Source: Cyclobacterium jeungdonense
GTDB lineage: Bacteria; Bacteroidota; Bacteroidia; Cytophagales; Cyclobacteriaceae
NCBI RefSeq assembly: GCF_010994275.1
Contig: NZ_WMCD01000008.1
Location: 62,001-126,000 of the forward strand
Direction: 5' to 3'
DNA length: 64,000 nucleotides
In this document: piece after piece, positions 19,285 through 27,853 of the stretch
Layout: each line of letters begins with the position of its first letter
Numbering within the stretch: the first letter of the stretch is position 1
Notes under the pieces: model-generated
The model's input: only the letters and a program-made list of their open reading frames with translations
Told to the model about the DNA's origin: nothing
Databases searched by the model: none
Program-made: the position numbers and the translations under genes

Positions 19285-21177
19285 ATGACCGTCACAAAAA
19301 AATTCATCATTGATTTTGACAGTACTTTTACAAAGGTAGAAGCCCTGGATATTCTGGGGGAAATCAGCCTGAAGAATGACCCTGAAAAAGCAAAAAAACT
19401 TCAGGCAATCAGGGACATTACTGATCAGGGCATGGAAGGCAAGCTTACTTTTCGAGAAAGCCTGGTGCAACGGTTAGACATTTTAAATGCCAACAAAGAA
19501 CAAATAGGGGATCTGGTGATCGCTTTGAAAAAGAAAGTTTCTGATTCCTTTCAAAGAAATAAAGAGTTTTTGCAGGAAAACGCTGCAGATATTTATATTA
19601 TTTCCAATGGATTTAAAGACTTTGTGGTTCCCATCGTGACCGATTATGGCATCAAGCCAGAAAATGTATTTGCCAACGAATTTGTTTACGATGAATCGGG
19701 AAAAATCTCCGGTTTTAATAAAGATAACCCACTTTCCAAAAACAATGGGAAGCCCGAAACCATACGTAAACTTAATCTGGAAGGAGATATCTACGTAATT
19801 GGAGACGGCTATACCGACTACGAAATAAAAGCCTCCGGAGTGGCCAATAAATTTTATGCTTTCACCGAAAATGTCCACCGTCCATCGGTTTCCTCTAAAG
19901 CAGACCACATTGCCCCAAGCCTGGACGAAATCCTTTATGTAAACAAAATGAATAAGAAATTCTCTTACCCCAAAAGCAGAATTAATGTATTGCTATTGGA
20001 AAATGTACACCCCATAGGCATAGAACTTATGAAGGAGGAGGGCTATAACGTCGAAGTGATCAGTTCAGCCCTTTCCGAAGAGGAACTGGCTGAAAAGATT
20101 AAGAAAGTTTCTGTATTGGGGATCCGGTCCAAAACGCAGGTAACTTCCAAGGTACTGGAAAATGCAAACCGATTAATCGCTATCGGGGCTTTTTGTATCG
20201 GTACCAATCAGATAGATCTTGAAACCTGTCAGGAAAAAGGCATCGCCGTATTTAATGCCCCGTTTAGCAATACACGGTCAGTGGTGGAATTGGCCATTGC
20301 TGAAATCATCTTTTTAATGCGAGGCCTGACGGATAAAACCAGCAGCATGCACTTGGGAAAATGGGATAAGAGTGCCACCGGTAGTTTTGAAATCCGGGGA
20401 AAAAAGCTGGGTATCATCGGCTATGGCAATATTGGCTCACAACTATCGGTATTGGCTGAAAATATGGGATTGGACGTCTATTATTATGATGTCGTCGAAA
20501 GGCTGGCTCTTGGTAATGCCACCAAAATTGAATCGCTGGATGAGTTATTAAAAACTTGCGATGTGATCAGTTTGCATGTGGATGGCAGGAAAGAAAATGA
20601 AATGCTTATCAATCAGGAAAAGCTTGCCTTAATGAAAAAAGGGGCGTACCTCATAAACCTGAGCCGCGGACATGTGGTGGATGTGCCCGCTCTGAAGGAG
20701 GCGTTGGAAAGCGGCCATCTGGCAGGAGCAAGTATCGATGTGTTTCCAAGCGAACCCAAAAACAATTCCGAACCGTTTGTTTCGGAATTAATAGGCCTTC
20801 CAAATACCATCCTGACTCCCCATATAGGTGGTAGTACCCTGGAAGCACAGCAAAACATCGCCCGGTTTGTTCCTGGTAAAATCATTGAATATATCAACAC
20901 CGGCAACACTTACAATAGCGTCAACTTTCCTAATATACAATTGCCTTTTCTGCAGGATGCGCACCGATTGATTCATATTCATCTTAACGAACCGGGGATC
21001 ATGGCCAAAATTAACCGTGTTCTTGCTGATTTTTCGATTAATATCGTAGGGCAGTACCTCAAAACCAACGAAAAGATTGGATACGTGATCACCGATATAG
21101 ACAAGGCTTACAGCTCAAAAGTAATTGATGAATTAAAGGCAATAGAGGGTACGATACGGTTTCGGGTATTATACTGA
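19285..21177 (+). CDS. serA: Phosphoserine phosphatase-like/3-phosphoglycerate dehydrogenase fusion
   Basis: The 630-residue protein joins two serine-biosynthesis domains. Residues 1-225 are a HAD domain of SerB type, with the nucleophile motif DFDST at 10-14, a Ser-Asn motif in IISNG, and GDGYTDYE as the metal-binding motif. Residues about 232-550 are a D-3-phosphoglycerate dehydrogenase with the NAD-binding GYGNIGS (about 380), the catalytic Arg in HVDGRKENE and the catalytic His in TPHIGGS (513). Residues about 555-630 are an ACT domain, the usual site of serine feedback. It would catalyse the first step and possibly the third step of serine synthesis. A strong hairpin terminator follows at 21200, so it is probably monocistronic. 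Confidence 0.92.
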   Translation: MTVTKKFIIDFDSTFTKVEALDILGEISLKNDPEKAKKLQAIRDITDQGMEGKLTFRESLVQRLDILNANKEQIGDLVIALKKKVSDSFQRNKEFLQENAADIYIISNGFKDFVVPIVTDYGIKPENVFANEFVYDESGKISGFNKDNPLSKNNGKPETIRKLNLEGDIYVIGDGYTDYEIKASGVANKFYAFTENVHRPSVSSKADHIAPSLDEILYVNKMNKKFSYPKSRINVLLLENVHPIGIELMKEEGYNVEVISSALSEEELAEKIKKVSVLGIRSKTQVTSKVLENANRLIAIGAFCIGTNQIDLETCQEKGIAVFNAPFSNTRSVVELAIAEIIFLMRGLTDKTSSMHLGKWDKSATGSFEIRGKKLGIIGYGNIGSQLSVLAENMGLDVYYYDVVERLALGNATKIESLDELLKTCDVISLHVDGRKENEMLINQEKLALMKKGAYLINLSRGHVVDVPALKEALESGHLAGASIDVFPSEPKNNSEPFVSELIGLPNTILTPHIGGSTLEAQQNIARFVPGKIIEYINTGNTYNSVNFPNIQLPFLQDAHRLIHIHLNEPGIMAKINRVLADFSINIVGQYLKTNEKIGYVITDIDKAYSSKVIDELKAIEGTIRFRVLY

Positions 21178-21199
21178 TACAACCGACACTTCAATCATG

Positions 21200-21229
21200 G
21201 GAGGCTGCTAAGCGGCCTCCCTTTTTTTG
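21200..21229 (+). terminator. Rho-independent terminator after serA
   Basis: A perfect GGGAGGC/GCCTCCC stem (21200-21206 and 21216-21222) with a short loop is followed directly by a run of seven T. It lies 23 bases past the serA stop. Confidence 0.85.
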
Positions 21230-21332
21230 TGGTTTTTCCGAAAAATAGCCTATTTTAAGGATATCAATTGGCAACGTTACTTTCCATCATTAACGGTAAG
21301 AACCAGCAGGCAAAAACCAAAAGAAGTGACCA

Positions 21333-21776
21333 ATGAAAGCGTTTTTTGAGGAACTATTTGCATATGGGCATGACAGTAATCAACGATTATGGGAAGCTAT
21401 GATGGCTAACCGGGAAAAAATTCCGGAAAAATCCATCAAATTGTATAACCACATTCTCAATGCCCAACAAATATGGAACAACCGAATTGACCCTAGAATG
21501 CCCCTTTTTGGCGTCTGGGATGAAAGGCCGATTTCGGACGAGAAGGGAATTAATCAATCTAATCATGAACACACCCTCACTATTCTGGATAACTATCCAA
21601 TGGATACCATCATAACCTACGGGAATTCAAAAGGCAAGGTCTATACCAACGCCGTAGGGGATATTCTTTTTCATTTGGTCAACCATTCCACGTATCATCG
21701 GGGACAGATCGCCACCGACTTCCGGCAGAATGGTCTGGAACCCTTGGTTTCCGATTACATCCTATATAAGCGGTAA
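21333..21776 (+). CDS. DinB-family protein
   Basis: The 147-residue protein fits the DinB/YfiT four-helix bundle. An N-terminal His (FAYGHDSNQRLWEAM) and a C-terminal HLVNHSTYHRGQ supply the three-histidine metal site of this family. Members are metal-binding proteins, some of them thiol-dependent transferases; the reaction here cannot be told. It stands alone between the serA terminator and an 836-bp gap. Confidence 0.85.
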   Translation: MKAFFEELFAYGHDSNQRLWEAMMANREKIPEKSIKLYNHILNAQQIWNNRIDPRMPLFGVWDERPISDEKGINQSNHEHTLTILDNYPMDTIITYGNSKGKVYTNAVGDILFHLVNHSTYHRGQIATDFRQNGLEPLVSDYILYKR

Positions 21777-21874
21777 CTAATATTAGGTTGATGACAATCC
21801 GTTTGTTTTTCGATGAGTAAGTAGTGAAAGTAATCAAACCTGCCAATCGGAATAGGACCTCGTAAAGGATACTC

Positions 21875-21899
21875 GCCCCTTTTAATAAGGAAAAGGGGC
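21875..21899. terminator. Perfect 9-bp hairpin downstream of DinB gene
   Basis: GCCCCTTTT (21875-21883) pairs perfectly with AAAAGGGGC (21891-21899) around a 7-base loop, about 100 bases after the DinB stop. No T run follows on the plus strand, so it may be a terminator or only an RNA-stabilising structure. Confidence 0.45.
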
Positions 21900-22134
21900 A
21901 TTCAGCGGCTACGAGACAAAATAAAACACCAAAAGATGAAATTTAATTGAGAAATCCAGATTCCATATCGCAGGCAGAATCTTGAATGAAATTCGAAAAA
22001 TTAAACCCATCGTCCTCCAATCGGCGAAAGCAATTTTCTTTTCTCCTCCGGAGTGAATTTACAATGGGTGAAATAAAGCTTAAGAAGAATATAAAAATGA
22101 TGGGTTTCACTTTTTTTTAGCATACGAAAAATCA

Positions 22135-22163
22135 AAAGGGAGGCCGCAAAGCGATCTCCCTTT
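22135..22163. terminator. Hairpin resembling the serA terminator
   Basis: AAAGGGAG (22135-22142) pairs with CTCCCTTT (22156-22163). From 22138 the sequence matches the serA terminator at 21200 at about 21 of 25 positions, including the loop. It has no flanking gene on either side that obviously needs it. Confidence 0.45.
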
Positions 22164-22612
22164 AAATAAGGTTCGATCCCTGGAGTGTTACAAACCTCCG
22201 ATATAACAGGATTTGAGCTGCACCTTCATCGCAACCTTCCACTGTTATCCTGCACCCTGAAAAGGGTACGAGGTCTTTCTCAAGGAAAGATGAGGCCTGG
22301 TTTTGAAGCGGTGCTTCACTCGGTAATTTAATTAACTTGTGAAGTTTGAACATGTCGCAGAACCGAACCTTGAAACAAATATACAACCTATTATACCAAA
22401 CCTCAAATAGAGGTATCAAGACAATTTTTCTCAACCCCCCCATACCATTCGAAAAACGGCATAGCATGGTATTTTCTGTTTTTAAGCTTGAAAAACAGAA
22501 AATATTCACTTGTATTAACGGAATAATTAACTAATTTAAATTTTTCTGTTTTATGAAATTGCAGCCCAACCAAAAATAGCTCTTAGGAATCCACTCATTT
22601 TAACATTATATA

Positions 22613-23536
22613 ATGTATCAGATCAAAAAAATCATTGTTTGTCTGGATCAAACGGAGATGGACAAAACTCTGGTAAAATTTGCCGCATTCATAGCAAAGG
22701 GTAATCAATCAAAAAAAATCTATTTCACCAACGTTATTCGCAACCTGGCTATACCAAAGGATATACTGGCAGAGTTTCCAAACCTGATCCGAAATATGGT
22801 GGAGGAAAGAAAGAACCAAATGAAGCAGGTAGTGGAGGAAAACTTTGATCCAGATTTAAAAGTCAGTAGTACATTTGTAGTCAAAGAGGGTCAACTATCC
22901 AAGAAAGTATTAAAGCTGGCCAATGAAAAATCGGTAGACATGATTTTGGTTGGAAGAAAAACCTCTATTCCCGGATCAGGGGTAGTATCTCAGCGACTTG
23001 CCAGGCGCGCTTCCTGCTCCCTTCTGATTGTTCCCGAAAATGCAAAGCCAAAGATCAAAAAGATCCTGGTTCCAAGTGACTTTTCGGATTACTCCAAAGA
23101 TGCCCTGGAGGAGGCCATTGAAATCACGGAAAAAAACGAAGGCAAATCTGAAATCATTTGTCAAAATGTATATGCAGTGCCTTCGGGCTACCATTTTACT
23201 GGGAAGTCCTATGAAGAATTCAGCCAAATCATGTTGAAAAATGCGGAGGTAAACTATAAAAAGTTTATTAGAAAAATCGACACCAAAGCAATCAAGATCC
23301 AACCCCTATACACCAAAGATGAAGACGACGATCCGGTTGTGGACATCATTCAGAAAGCCCAGGAAATCAAGGCTGATATCATTATTATTGGAGCCAAAGG
23401 AAGAACTGCAGCGACCGCTCTATTTATTGGCAGCATGGCGGAAAGGCTCATACAGATGAATGACAAAGTACCCCTACTTGTCACTCGCCCTAAAGGAAAA
23501 AACGCAGGCATCATCGAGTATATCCTGGAGATTTAG
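22613..23536 (+). CDS. Tandem-domain universal stress protein
   Basis: The 307-residue protein has two UspA folds (about 1-143 and 147-292). Each carries a recognisable nucleotide-site loop: VGRKTSIPGSGVVSQRLARR in the first and IGAKGRTAATALFIGSMAERL in the second. Both loops are followed by a hydrophobic strand ending in a proline-containing turn (LLIVPE, LLVTRP). It is cytosolic and probably helps in stress adaptation, with ATP/AMP binding likely but not certain. It is not obviously in an operon. Confidence 0.88.
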   Translation: MYQIKKIIVCLDQTEMDKTLVKFAAFIAKGNQSKKIYFTNVIRNLAIPKDILAEFPNLIRNMVEERKNQMKQVVEENFDPDLKVSSTFVVKEGQLSKKVLKLANEKSVDMILVGRKTSIPGSGVVSQRLARRASCSLLIVPENAKPKIKKILVPSDFSDYSKDALEEAIEITEKNEGKSEIICQNVYAVPSGYHFTGKSYEEFSQIMLKNAEVNYKKFIRKIDTKAIKIQPLYTKDEDDDPVVDIIQKAQEIKADIIIIGAKGRTAATALFIGSMAERLIQMNDKVPLLVTRPKGKNAGIIEYILEI

Positions 23537-23620
23537 CCCTTTCACATACAAAAAAACATGTTTTAGGACTTTAAAAATATATTTCATAACTTTATAATTG
23601 AAAATAAAACCAGTTAAACT

Positions 23621-24583
23621 ATGAAGATTAAATCCACCTTTTTATTCCTACTAACCCTATCATTTTTAAGTTGGGATTCGGAGGCCCAGCTACTAAAAAG
23701 ATTGAAAAATGCGGCCTCAGAGGGAGTAGCTCGCGCTGTAGAAAAGACAGTTGAGAAAGAAGTGGCAAAAGCAACTCAAAGGCAATTGGAAAAGGCTTTC
23801 AGTAACCTTTATGGAGATATGGAGGTTGGTGAAAATGGTGAAGGGGGTCGTTCAGGGGGCAGTTCGTATGATTACAGCAAAATCATGAGCTCCGTTAATA
23901 TGGATGTAGAAACGGAAAGTTCTTACAGCTTTTCTGGTATCGCTGTTATGGAAATTGAAAGCACAGATGAAAAAGGAAAAGCGTCTGACCCCATTACTTT
24001 TCATTCGTTTTTATCTGATAACCCGGATTATTTCGGAATGGAGTTTATAGATCCTGACGATAAGAAATCGAAGGAAAAGTCTGTCATTATTATGGATCAC
24101 AAAAACCAGGCAACAGTAATGCTGATGGAAAATGATGAGGAAAAATCAAGTATGGCTTTTTCTATCGACTGGGGAGGTATGATGGAGGCAGTTGAAACAG
24201 CAGATACTGCCGAAGATTCCTCCTTAGATTCAGAAGATTTTAGATTTGAAAAAACCGGAAATACCAAAGATATTTTGGGCTATACCTGTGAAGAATATAT
24301 AGTAGTAAGTGACGATGCGGAGGGAAGCTACTGGGTGAGTGAACGACCCATCGAAGGGCTGGAGTCCTTTTGGAGTAAAAATAGTCCCTTCATTACGAAA
24401 AAAATGAAAGAAGAGAACCGAGATTACTTTACAAACTTGCCCGACGGCCAAATTATGGAAATGGATTTTGCCAGTAAAGAGGACGAAAGCAGTTCAAAAA
24501 TGAGGATGATTGAGATAGATACTGACCGACCCTCTAACTTCGATTTGTCGGAATACCCAAATGCAATGAAAGCCTCGAAATAA
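23621..24583 (+). CDS. Secreted DUF4412-like protein
   Basis: The 320-residue protein has a signal peptide (about residues 1-22, ending SEA), then an alanine- and lysine-rich amphipathic stretch (about 25-62), a Gly/Ser linker, and a beta-rich domain. The beta-rich domain has a short string typical of DUF4412-type proteins (ILGYTCEEYIVV) near residue 219. It is very acidic. It is probably periplasmic or outer-membrane-facing. It ends 11 bases before the dihydrofolate reductase ATG and may be cotranscribed with it. Function unknown. Confidence 0.7.
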   Translation: MKIKSTFLFLLTLSFLSWDSEAQLLKRLKNAASEGVARAVEKTVEKEVAKATQRQLEKAFSNLYGDMEVGENGEGGRSGGSSYDYSKIMSSVNMDVETESSYSFSGIAVMEIESTDEKGKASDPITFHSFLSDNPDYFGMEFIDPDDKKSKEKSVIIMDHKNQATVMLMENDEEKSSMAFSIDWGGMMEAVETADTAEDSSLDSEDFRFEKTGNTKDILGYTCEEYIVVSDDAEGSYWVSERPIEGLESFWSKNSPFITKKMKEENRDYFTNLPDGQIMEMDFASKEDESSSKMRMIEIDTDRPSNFDLSEYPNAMKASK

Positions 24584-24594
24584 GTTAATTGTAC

Positions 24595-25089
24595 ATGACA
24601 GTTTCGATTATTGTGGCAAAAGCCGCTAATAATGCCATCGGAAAAAATGGGCATTTACCCTGGCATCTCCCATCAGATCTCAGCCATTTCAAAAGAACGA
24701 CATCCGGCCACCATGTCATTATAGGAAGGAAAACCTTTACTTCCCTAGGCAGGCCTTTGCCGGGAAGAACCCATATTGTGGTCACCCGAAACCGCGACTT
24801 CAAGGTTCCGGAGGGTCATTTCGTGGCACACAATTTGGAAGAGGCACTTCGCATAGCAAAATCCAGTGAGCTGGAAAAAATTTTTATTCTAGGAGGGGCA
24901 AATATTTATAAGGAAGCTCTTCCATATACTAATGAAATGATTATTACCGAGATTGAGGCTTCCCCAGATGCGGATACTTTTTTCCCGGAATTCGACCCGA
25001 ACGCATGGGAATTGGTTGATAAGGTGGAAGTAAAAAAGGATGACAAAAATCCCTATAACCACGCGTTTGTTACTTATCGCAGAAAATAA
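24595..25089 (+). CDS. folA: Dihydrofolate reductase
   Basis: The 164-residue protein reduces dihydrofolate to tetrahydrofolate with NADPH. It has the family motifs: AIGKNGHLPWHLPSD with the substrate-binding acid Asp28, IIGRKTFTSLGRPLPGR for NADPH, and FILGGANIYKEAL. The length is normal. The ATG at 24595 is preferred over an in-frame TTG six bases earlier, because it gives the usual N-terminus MTVSIIVAKA. Confidence 0.95.
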   Translation: MTVSIIVAKAANNAIGKNGHLPWHLPSDLSHFKRTTSGHHVIIGRKTFTSLGRPLPGRTHIVVTRNRDFKVPEGHFVAHNLEEALRIAKSSELEKIFILGGANIYKEALPYTNEMIITEIEASPDADTFFPEFDPNAWELVDKVEVKKDDKNPYNHAFVTYRRK

Positions 25090-25168
25090 GTTGTTTAATT
25101 GTTTCGGATAAAATGAGTCCCAGTTGTAAATTAAGGTTGCAAACCCCAGTCACTATCAGGAAACTTTT

Positions 25169-25176
25169 TAATTTTG
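25169..25176 (+). promoter_or_regulatory. Bacteroidota -7 box (TAATTTTG) upstream of cinA
   Basis: TAATTTTG matches TAnnTTTG and ends 26 bases before the cinA ATG. No -33 element at the expected spacing was clear. Confidence 0.5.
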
Positions 25177-25202
25177 CACCATAAAAAACAAACCCTTGTT
25201 TC

Positions 25203-26462
25203 ATGCAGCAACCGGTTACAGCAGAAATCATTTCAATAGGCGATGAACTCCTTTATGGCCAGATTATGGACACTAACAGCAAGTGGCTAAGTGAGGAAAT
25301 GGATAAAATAGGTGTTCGGGTCGTAAGAAAGACAACTATTGGAGACGATCACCAATCCATGTTGGGGGCCTTTGAAGCAGCTGCGATTACCGCAGACATC
25401 ATTTTAATAACAGGAGGCTTGGGCCCTACTAAAGATGATCTGACAAAATCGGTTCTTGCTGATTATTTTGGGTCCAGCCTTGAGTTGTTTCCCGATGCCT
25501 TGGAAGATGTGAGGAACCTTTTTCATAGCAGAGGGAAGGAATTGACAGCTACTAACCGAAGTCAGGCATACCTCCCTTCCAATTGCAAATACATCCGAAA
25601 TGAGGTAGGGACCGCTCCCGGCATGTGGTTTGAGGAAAAAGGGAAAATTTTCATGTCCATGCCAGGAGTACCGCATGAAATGAAGTATTTAATGGAGGAG
25701 GAAGTCATTCCCCGCTTAAAGAAAAAGTACCAACTGCCTGTCATTTACCACAAACTAGTCCGTACAGTTGGCATCGGTGAAAGTTGGCTTTCCGATTTGA
25801 TTTCAGACTGGGAAGAAAAGCTGCCAGCTCATATTCGCCTCGCTTACCTGCCCTCTTTGGGAGAAGTAAAACTCAGACTTACCGCTTTTGGTACCCACCA
25901 GGAATTACTGGCTGCAGAGGTGGAGACCCATATCGAACGGTTATTGCCTCTGATTTCTAAGTATGTTTATGGATTCAATGACGATATCCTTCCCACTGCC
26001 ATCGGCCATTTACTCGTAAAACATGGAAAAACCCTGGCGCTCGCAGAAAGTTGCACCGGAGGGTATATTTCGCATCTGATTACCAGCATTCCGGGATCAA
26101 GTGACTATTTTAATGGAGGAATTATCCCTTATCACAATGAGTTTAAAGAAGCCGTTTTAGGAGTTTCAGCGGAAGTTTTAACCAGTAATGGAGCCGTCAG
26201 TGAAGCGACGGTCACTGAAATGGCGCGTCATGCACGTAACAAGTTTCATTCCGATTTTGGTCTCGCCTCAAGTGGTATCGCCGGTCCGGGAGGAGGGACC
26301 AAAGAAAAACCCGTAGGATTGGTTTGGATTGCCTGTGATGACGGCCAAGCATGCCACACCCGGAAATTACAGCTGACAAAAGACCGAACCGTCAACATTC
26401 ATCTGACTGCTATTGCTGCATTAAATTTATTGAGGGAGACCATTTTACGGGCAACCACATAA
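25203..26462 (+). CDS. cinA: CinA-family protein (nicotinamide-nucleotide amidase)
   Basis: The 419-residue protein has the N-terminal molybdopterin-binding-like domain (about 1-170; ISIGDELLYGQIMDTN, TGGLGPTKDD, MPGVPHEMKYL). The C-terminal CinA amidase domain (about 255-415) has ALAESCTGGYISHLIT and SSGIAGPGGGTKEKPVG. The C-terminal domain deamidates NMN in characterised relatives; the N-terminal domain has ADP-ribose pyrophosphatase activity in some. It ends 86 bases before the E2 gene on the same strand. Confidence 0.94.
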   Translation: MQQPVTAEIISIGDELLYGQIMDTNSKWLSEEMDKIGVRVVRKTTIGDDHQSMLGAFEAAAITADIILITGGLGPTKDDLTKSVLADYFGSSLELFPDALEDVRNLFHSRGKELTATNRSQAYLPSNCKYIRNEVGTAPGMWFEEKGKIFMSMPGVPHEMKYLMEEEVIPRLKKKYQLPVIYHKLVRTVGIGESWLSDLISDWEEKLPAHIRLAYLPSLGEVKLRLTAFGTHQELLAAEVETHIERLLPLISKYVYGFNDDILPTAIGHLLVKHGKTLALAESCTGGYISHLITSIPGSSDYFNGGIIPYHNEFKEAVLGVSAEVLTSNGAVSEATVTEMARHARNKFHSDFGLASSGIAGPGGGTKEKPVGLVWIACDDGQACHTRKLQLTKDRTVNIHLTAIAALNLLRETILRATT

Positions 26463-26548
26463 AATTTAAAAGGTTTCCTTTTGCAAACCAGTTCCTAAAT
26501 TTTAGATTTATACCTAGAGGCAAATTCAATACGATTTACAGAAGGACT

Positions 26549-27853
26549 ATGGCAACAGTAGAAATGGTGATGCCCAAAATGGGAGAAAGCATAATGGAGG
26601 GCACAATCCTTTCCTGGCTAAAAAAAGAAGGGGACCTTATTGAGCAGGATGAGTCTGTTTTGGAGGTTGCTACCGATAAGGTGGATACAGAAGTACCCGC
26701 CACCCATGCTGGCACCTTAAAATCTATTTTGGCCAAAGAAGGAGAAGTAGTCGAAGTGGGCAAGCCAATTGCGCTGATTGAAACAGTAGAAAAAGAAACT
26801 GATGAAGGACAGCCAAAACCTGCAACTTCTGAGAATCTCCAAAAAAACCCTACCTCCCCAAAAACCGACACCATTCCGGATGTTCCGGAATACACCTCGC
26901 TGATCTTGGGCGCCGTTTCAAAAAAAGAAAGAAAAAAAATTGAAGAAAAAAATTTTTACTCACCCCTGGTGCTTAGTATTGCAAAAGCCGAAGAAATAAA
27001 AGAAACTGAACTAGCTGCCATACCAGGGACGGGAAAAGATGGCCGAATCACTAAAAATGATATCCTCTCCTACCTGAGGAAAAAGAAAGAGTCCTCCCCC
27101 CAGCCCACTCCTCCACCCGAAGAACCTATCCCACTAAGTGACAGTCAGGATGAAATTATTGAGATGGACAGGATGCGTAAGATGATTGCACATCGCATGT
27201 TGGATTCTAAAAACATCTCTGCACACGTAACTTCGTTCGTTGAGGCGGACCTCACTGAAATCGTCCTTTACCGAAATAAAATAAAAGAAGATTTTCGAAA
27301 AAAAGAAGGGGAACCCATCACGTTTACGCCCTTTTTTGTGATGGCCATAGCCAAAGCTTTGAAGGATTTCCCGATGATTAATATTTCAGTAGATGGGGAT
27401 AAAATCATCAAGAAAAAAGATATTAATATAGGTATTGCTGTAGCACTGGCCAATGGAAACCTAATTGTGCCTGTGATTCGGCAAGCAGATCAATACAACC
27501 TTCCTAACCTATCCAAAAAAATCAACGACCTCGCCAGAAGAGCGCGTGAAAACAAACTGAATGCAGAAGAACTTAAAGGTGGCACGTATACCCTTTCCAA
27601 TATAGGCTCCTTCGGAAATATTATGGGTACCCCCATCATCGTACAACCTCAGGTCGCCATACTTGCGGTGGGAACCATTACTAAAAAACCCGCAGTCATA
27701 GAAACGCCAACCGGGGATATGATTGCTGTACGCCATAAATTAATTTTATCTCATTCTTATGACCATCGGGTGGTTGATGGTGCATTAGGCGGGATGTTTG
27801 TCAAAAAAGTGGCTGATTACCTGGAAAATTTCGATCTGACTTCCGTCATTTAG
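26549..27853 (+). CDS. Dihydrolipoamide acyltransferase (E2) of a 2-oxoacid dehydrogenase complex
   Basis: The 434-residue protein has a lipoyl domain (1-77, lipoyl-lysine K44 in EVATDKVDTEVPA), a linker, a peripheral-subunit-binding domain (about 138-178, FYSPLVLSIAKAEEI...GTGKDGRITKNDI), and a catalytic domain ending in SYDHRVVDGALGG with the active His at about 406. It carries acyl groups between E1 and E3. E1 and E3 genes are not adjacent, so pyruvate versus branched-chain or 2-oxoglutarate use cannot be told. The ATG at 26549 is chosen because an upstream in-frame extension to 26351 overlaps cinA and has no homologous character. The 3' end overlaps the convergent kinase gene by eight bases. 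Confidence 0.93.
   Translation: MATVEMVMPKMGESIMEGTILSWLKKEGDLIEQDESVLEVATDKVDTEVPATHAGTLKSILAKEGEVVEVGKPIALIETVEKETDEGQPKPATSENLQKNPTSPKTDTIPDVPEYTSLILGAVSKKERKKIEEKNFYSPLVLSIAKAEEIKETELAAIPGTGKDGRITKNDILSYLRKKKESSPQPTPPPEEPIPLSDSQDEIIEMDRMRKMIAHRMLDSKNISAHVTSFVEADLTEIVLYRNKIKEDFRKKEGEPITFTPFFVMAIAKALKDFPMINISVDGDKIIKKKDINIGIAVALANGNLIVPVIRQADQYNLPNLSKKINDLARRARENKLNAEELKGGTYTLSNIGSFGNIMGTPIIVQPQVAILAVGTITKKPAVIETPTGDMIAVRHKLILSHSYDHRVVDGALGGMFVKKVADYLENFDLTSVI

Larger units (their letters stand above)
21777..22612. other. 836-bp gap with hairpins and no convincing gene
   Basis: Two strong hairpins are listed separately (21875-21899 and 22135-22163). In addition, AAACCCATC near 22003 and GATGGGTTT near 22098 form a 9-bp inverted pair. 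A 115-codon minus-strand frame (22162-22509) has no domain, odd composition and no neighbour support, so it is not called. A TTCGATCC string near 22172 resembles a tRNA T-loop but has no matching stems. Confidence 0.55.

Noticed and set aside
22165..22240. tRNA-like sequence with TTCGATCC
   Set aside because: The would-be T-stem has a mismatch and no acceptor, D or anticodon stems could be found.
22162..22509. 115-codon minus-strand frame
   Set aside because: No recognisable domain, unusual composition and it spans the hairpin-rich gap; most likely chance.
26351..26548. N-terminal extension of the E2 protein overlapping cinA
   Set aside because: The first 66 codons overlap the cinA 3' end and lack lipoyl-domain character; the ATG at 26549 gives a standard E2 N-terminus.
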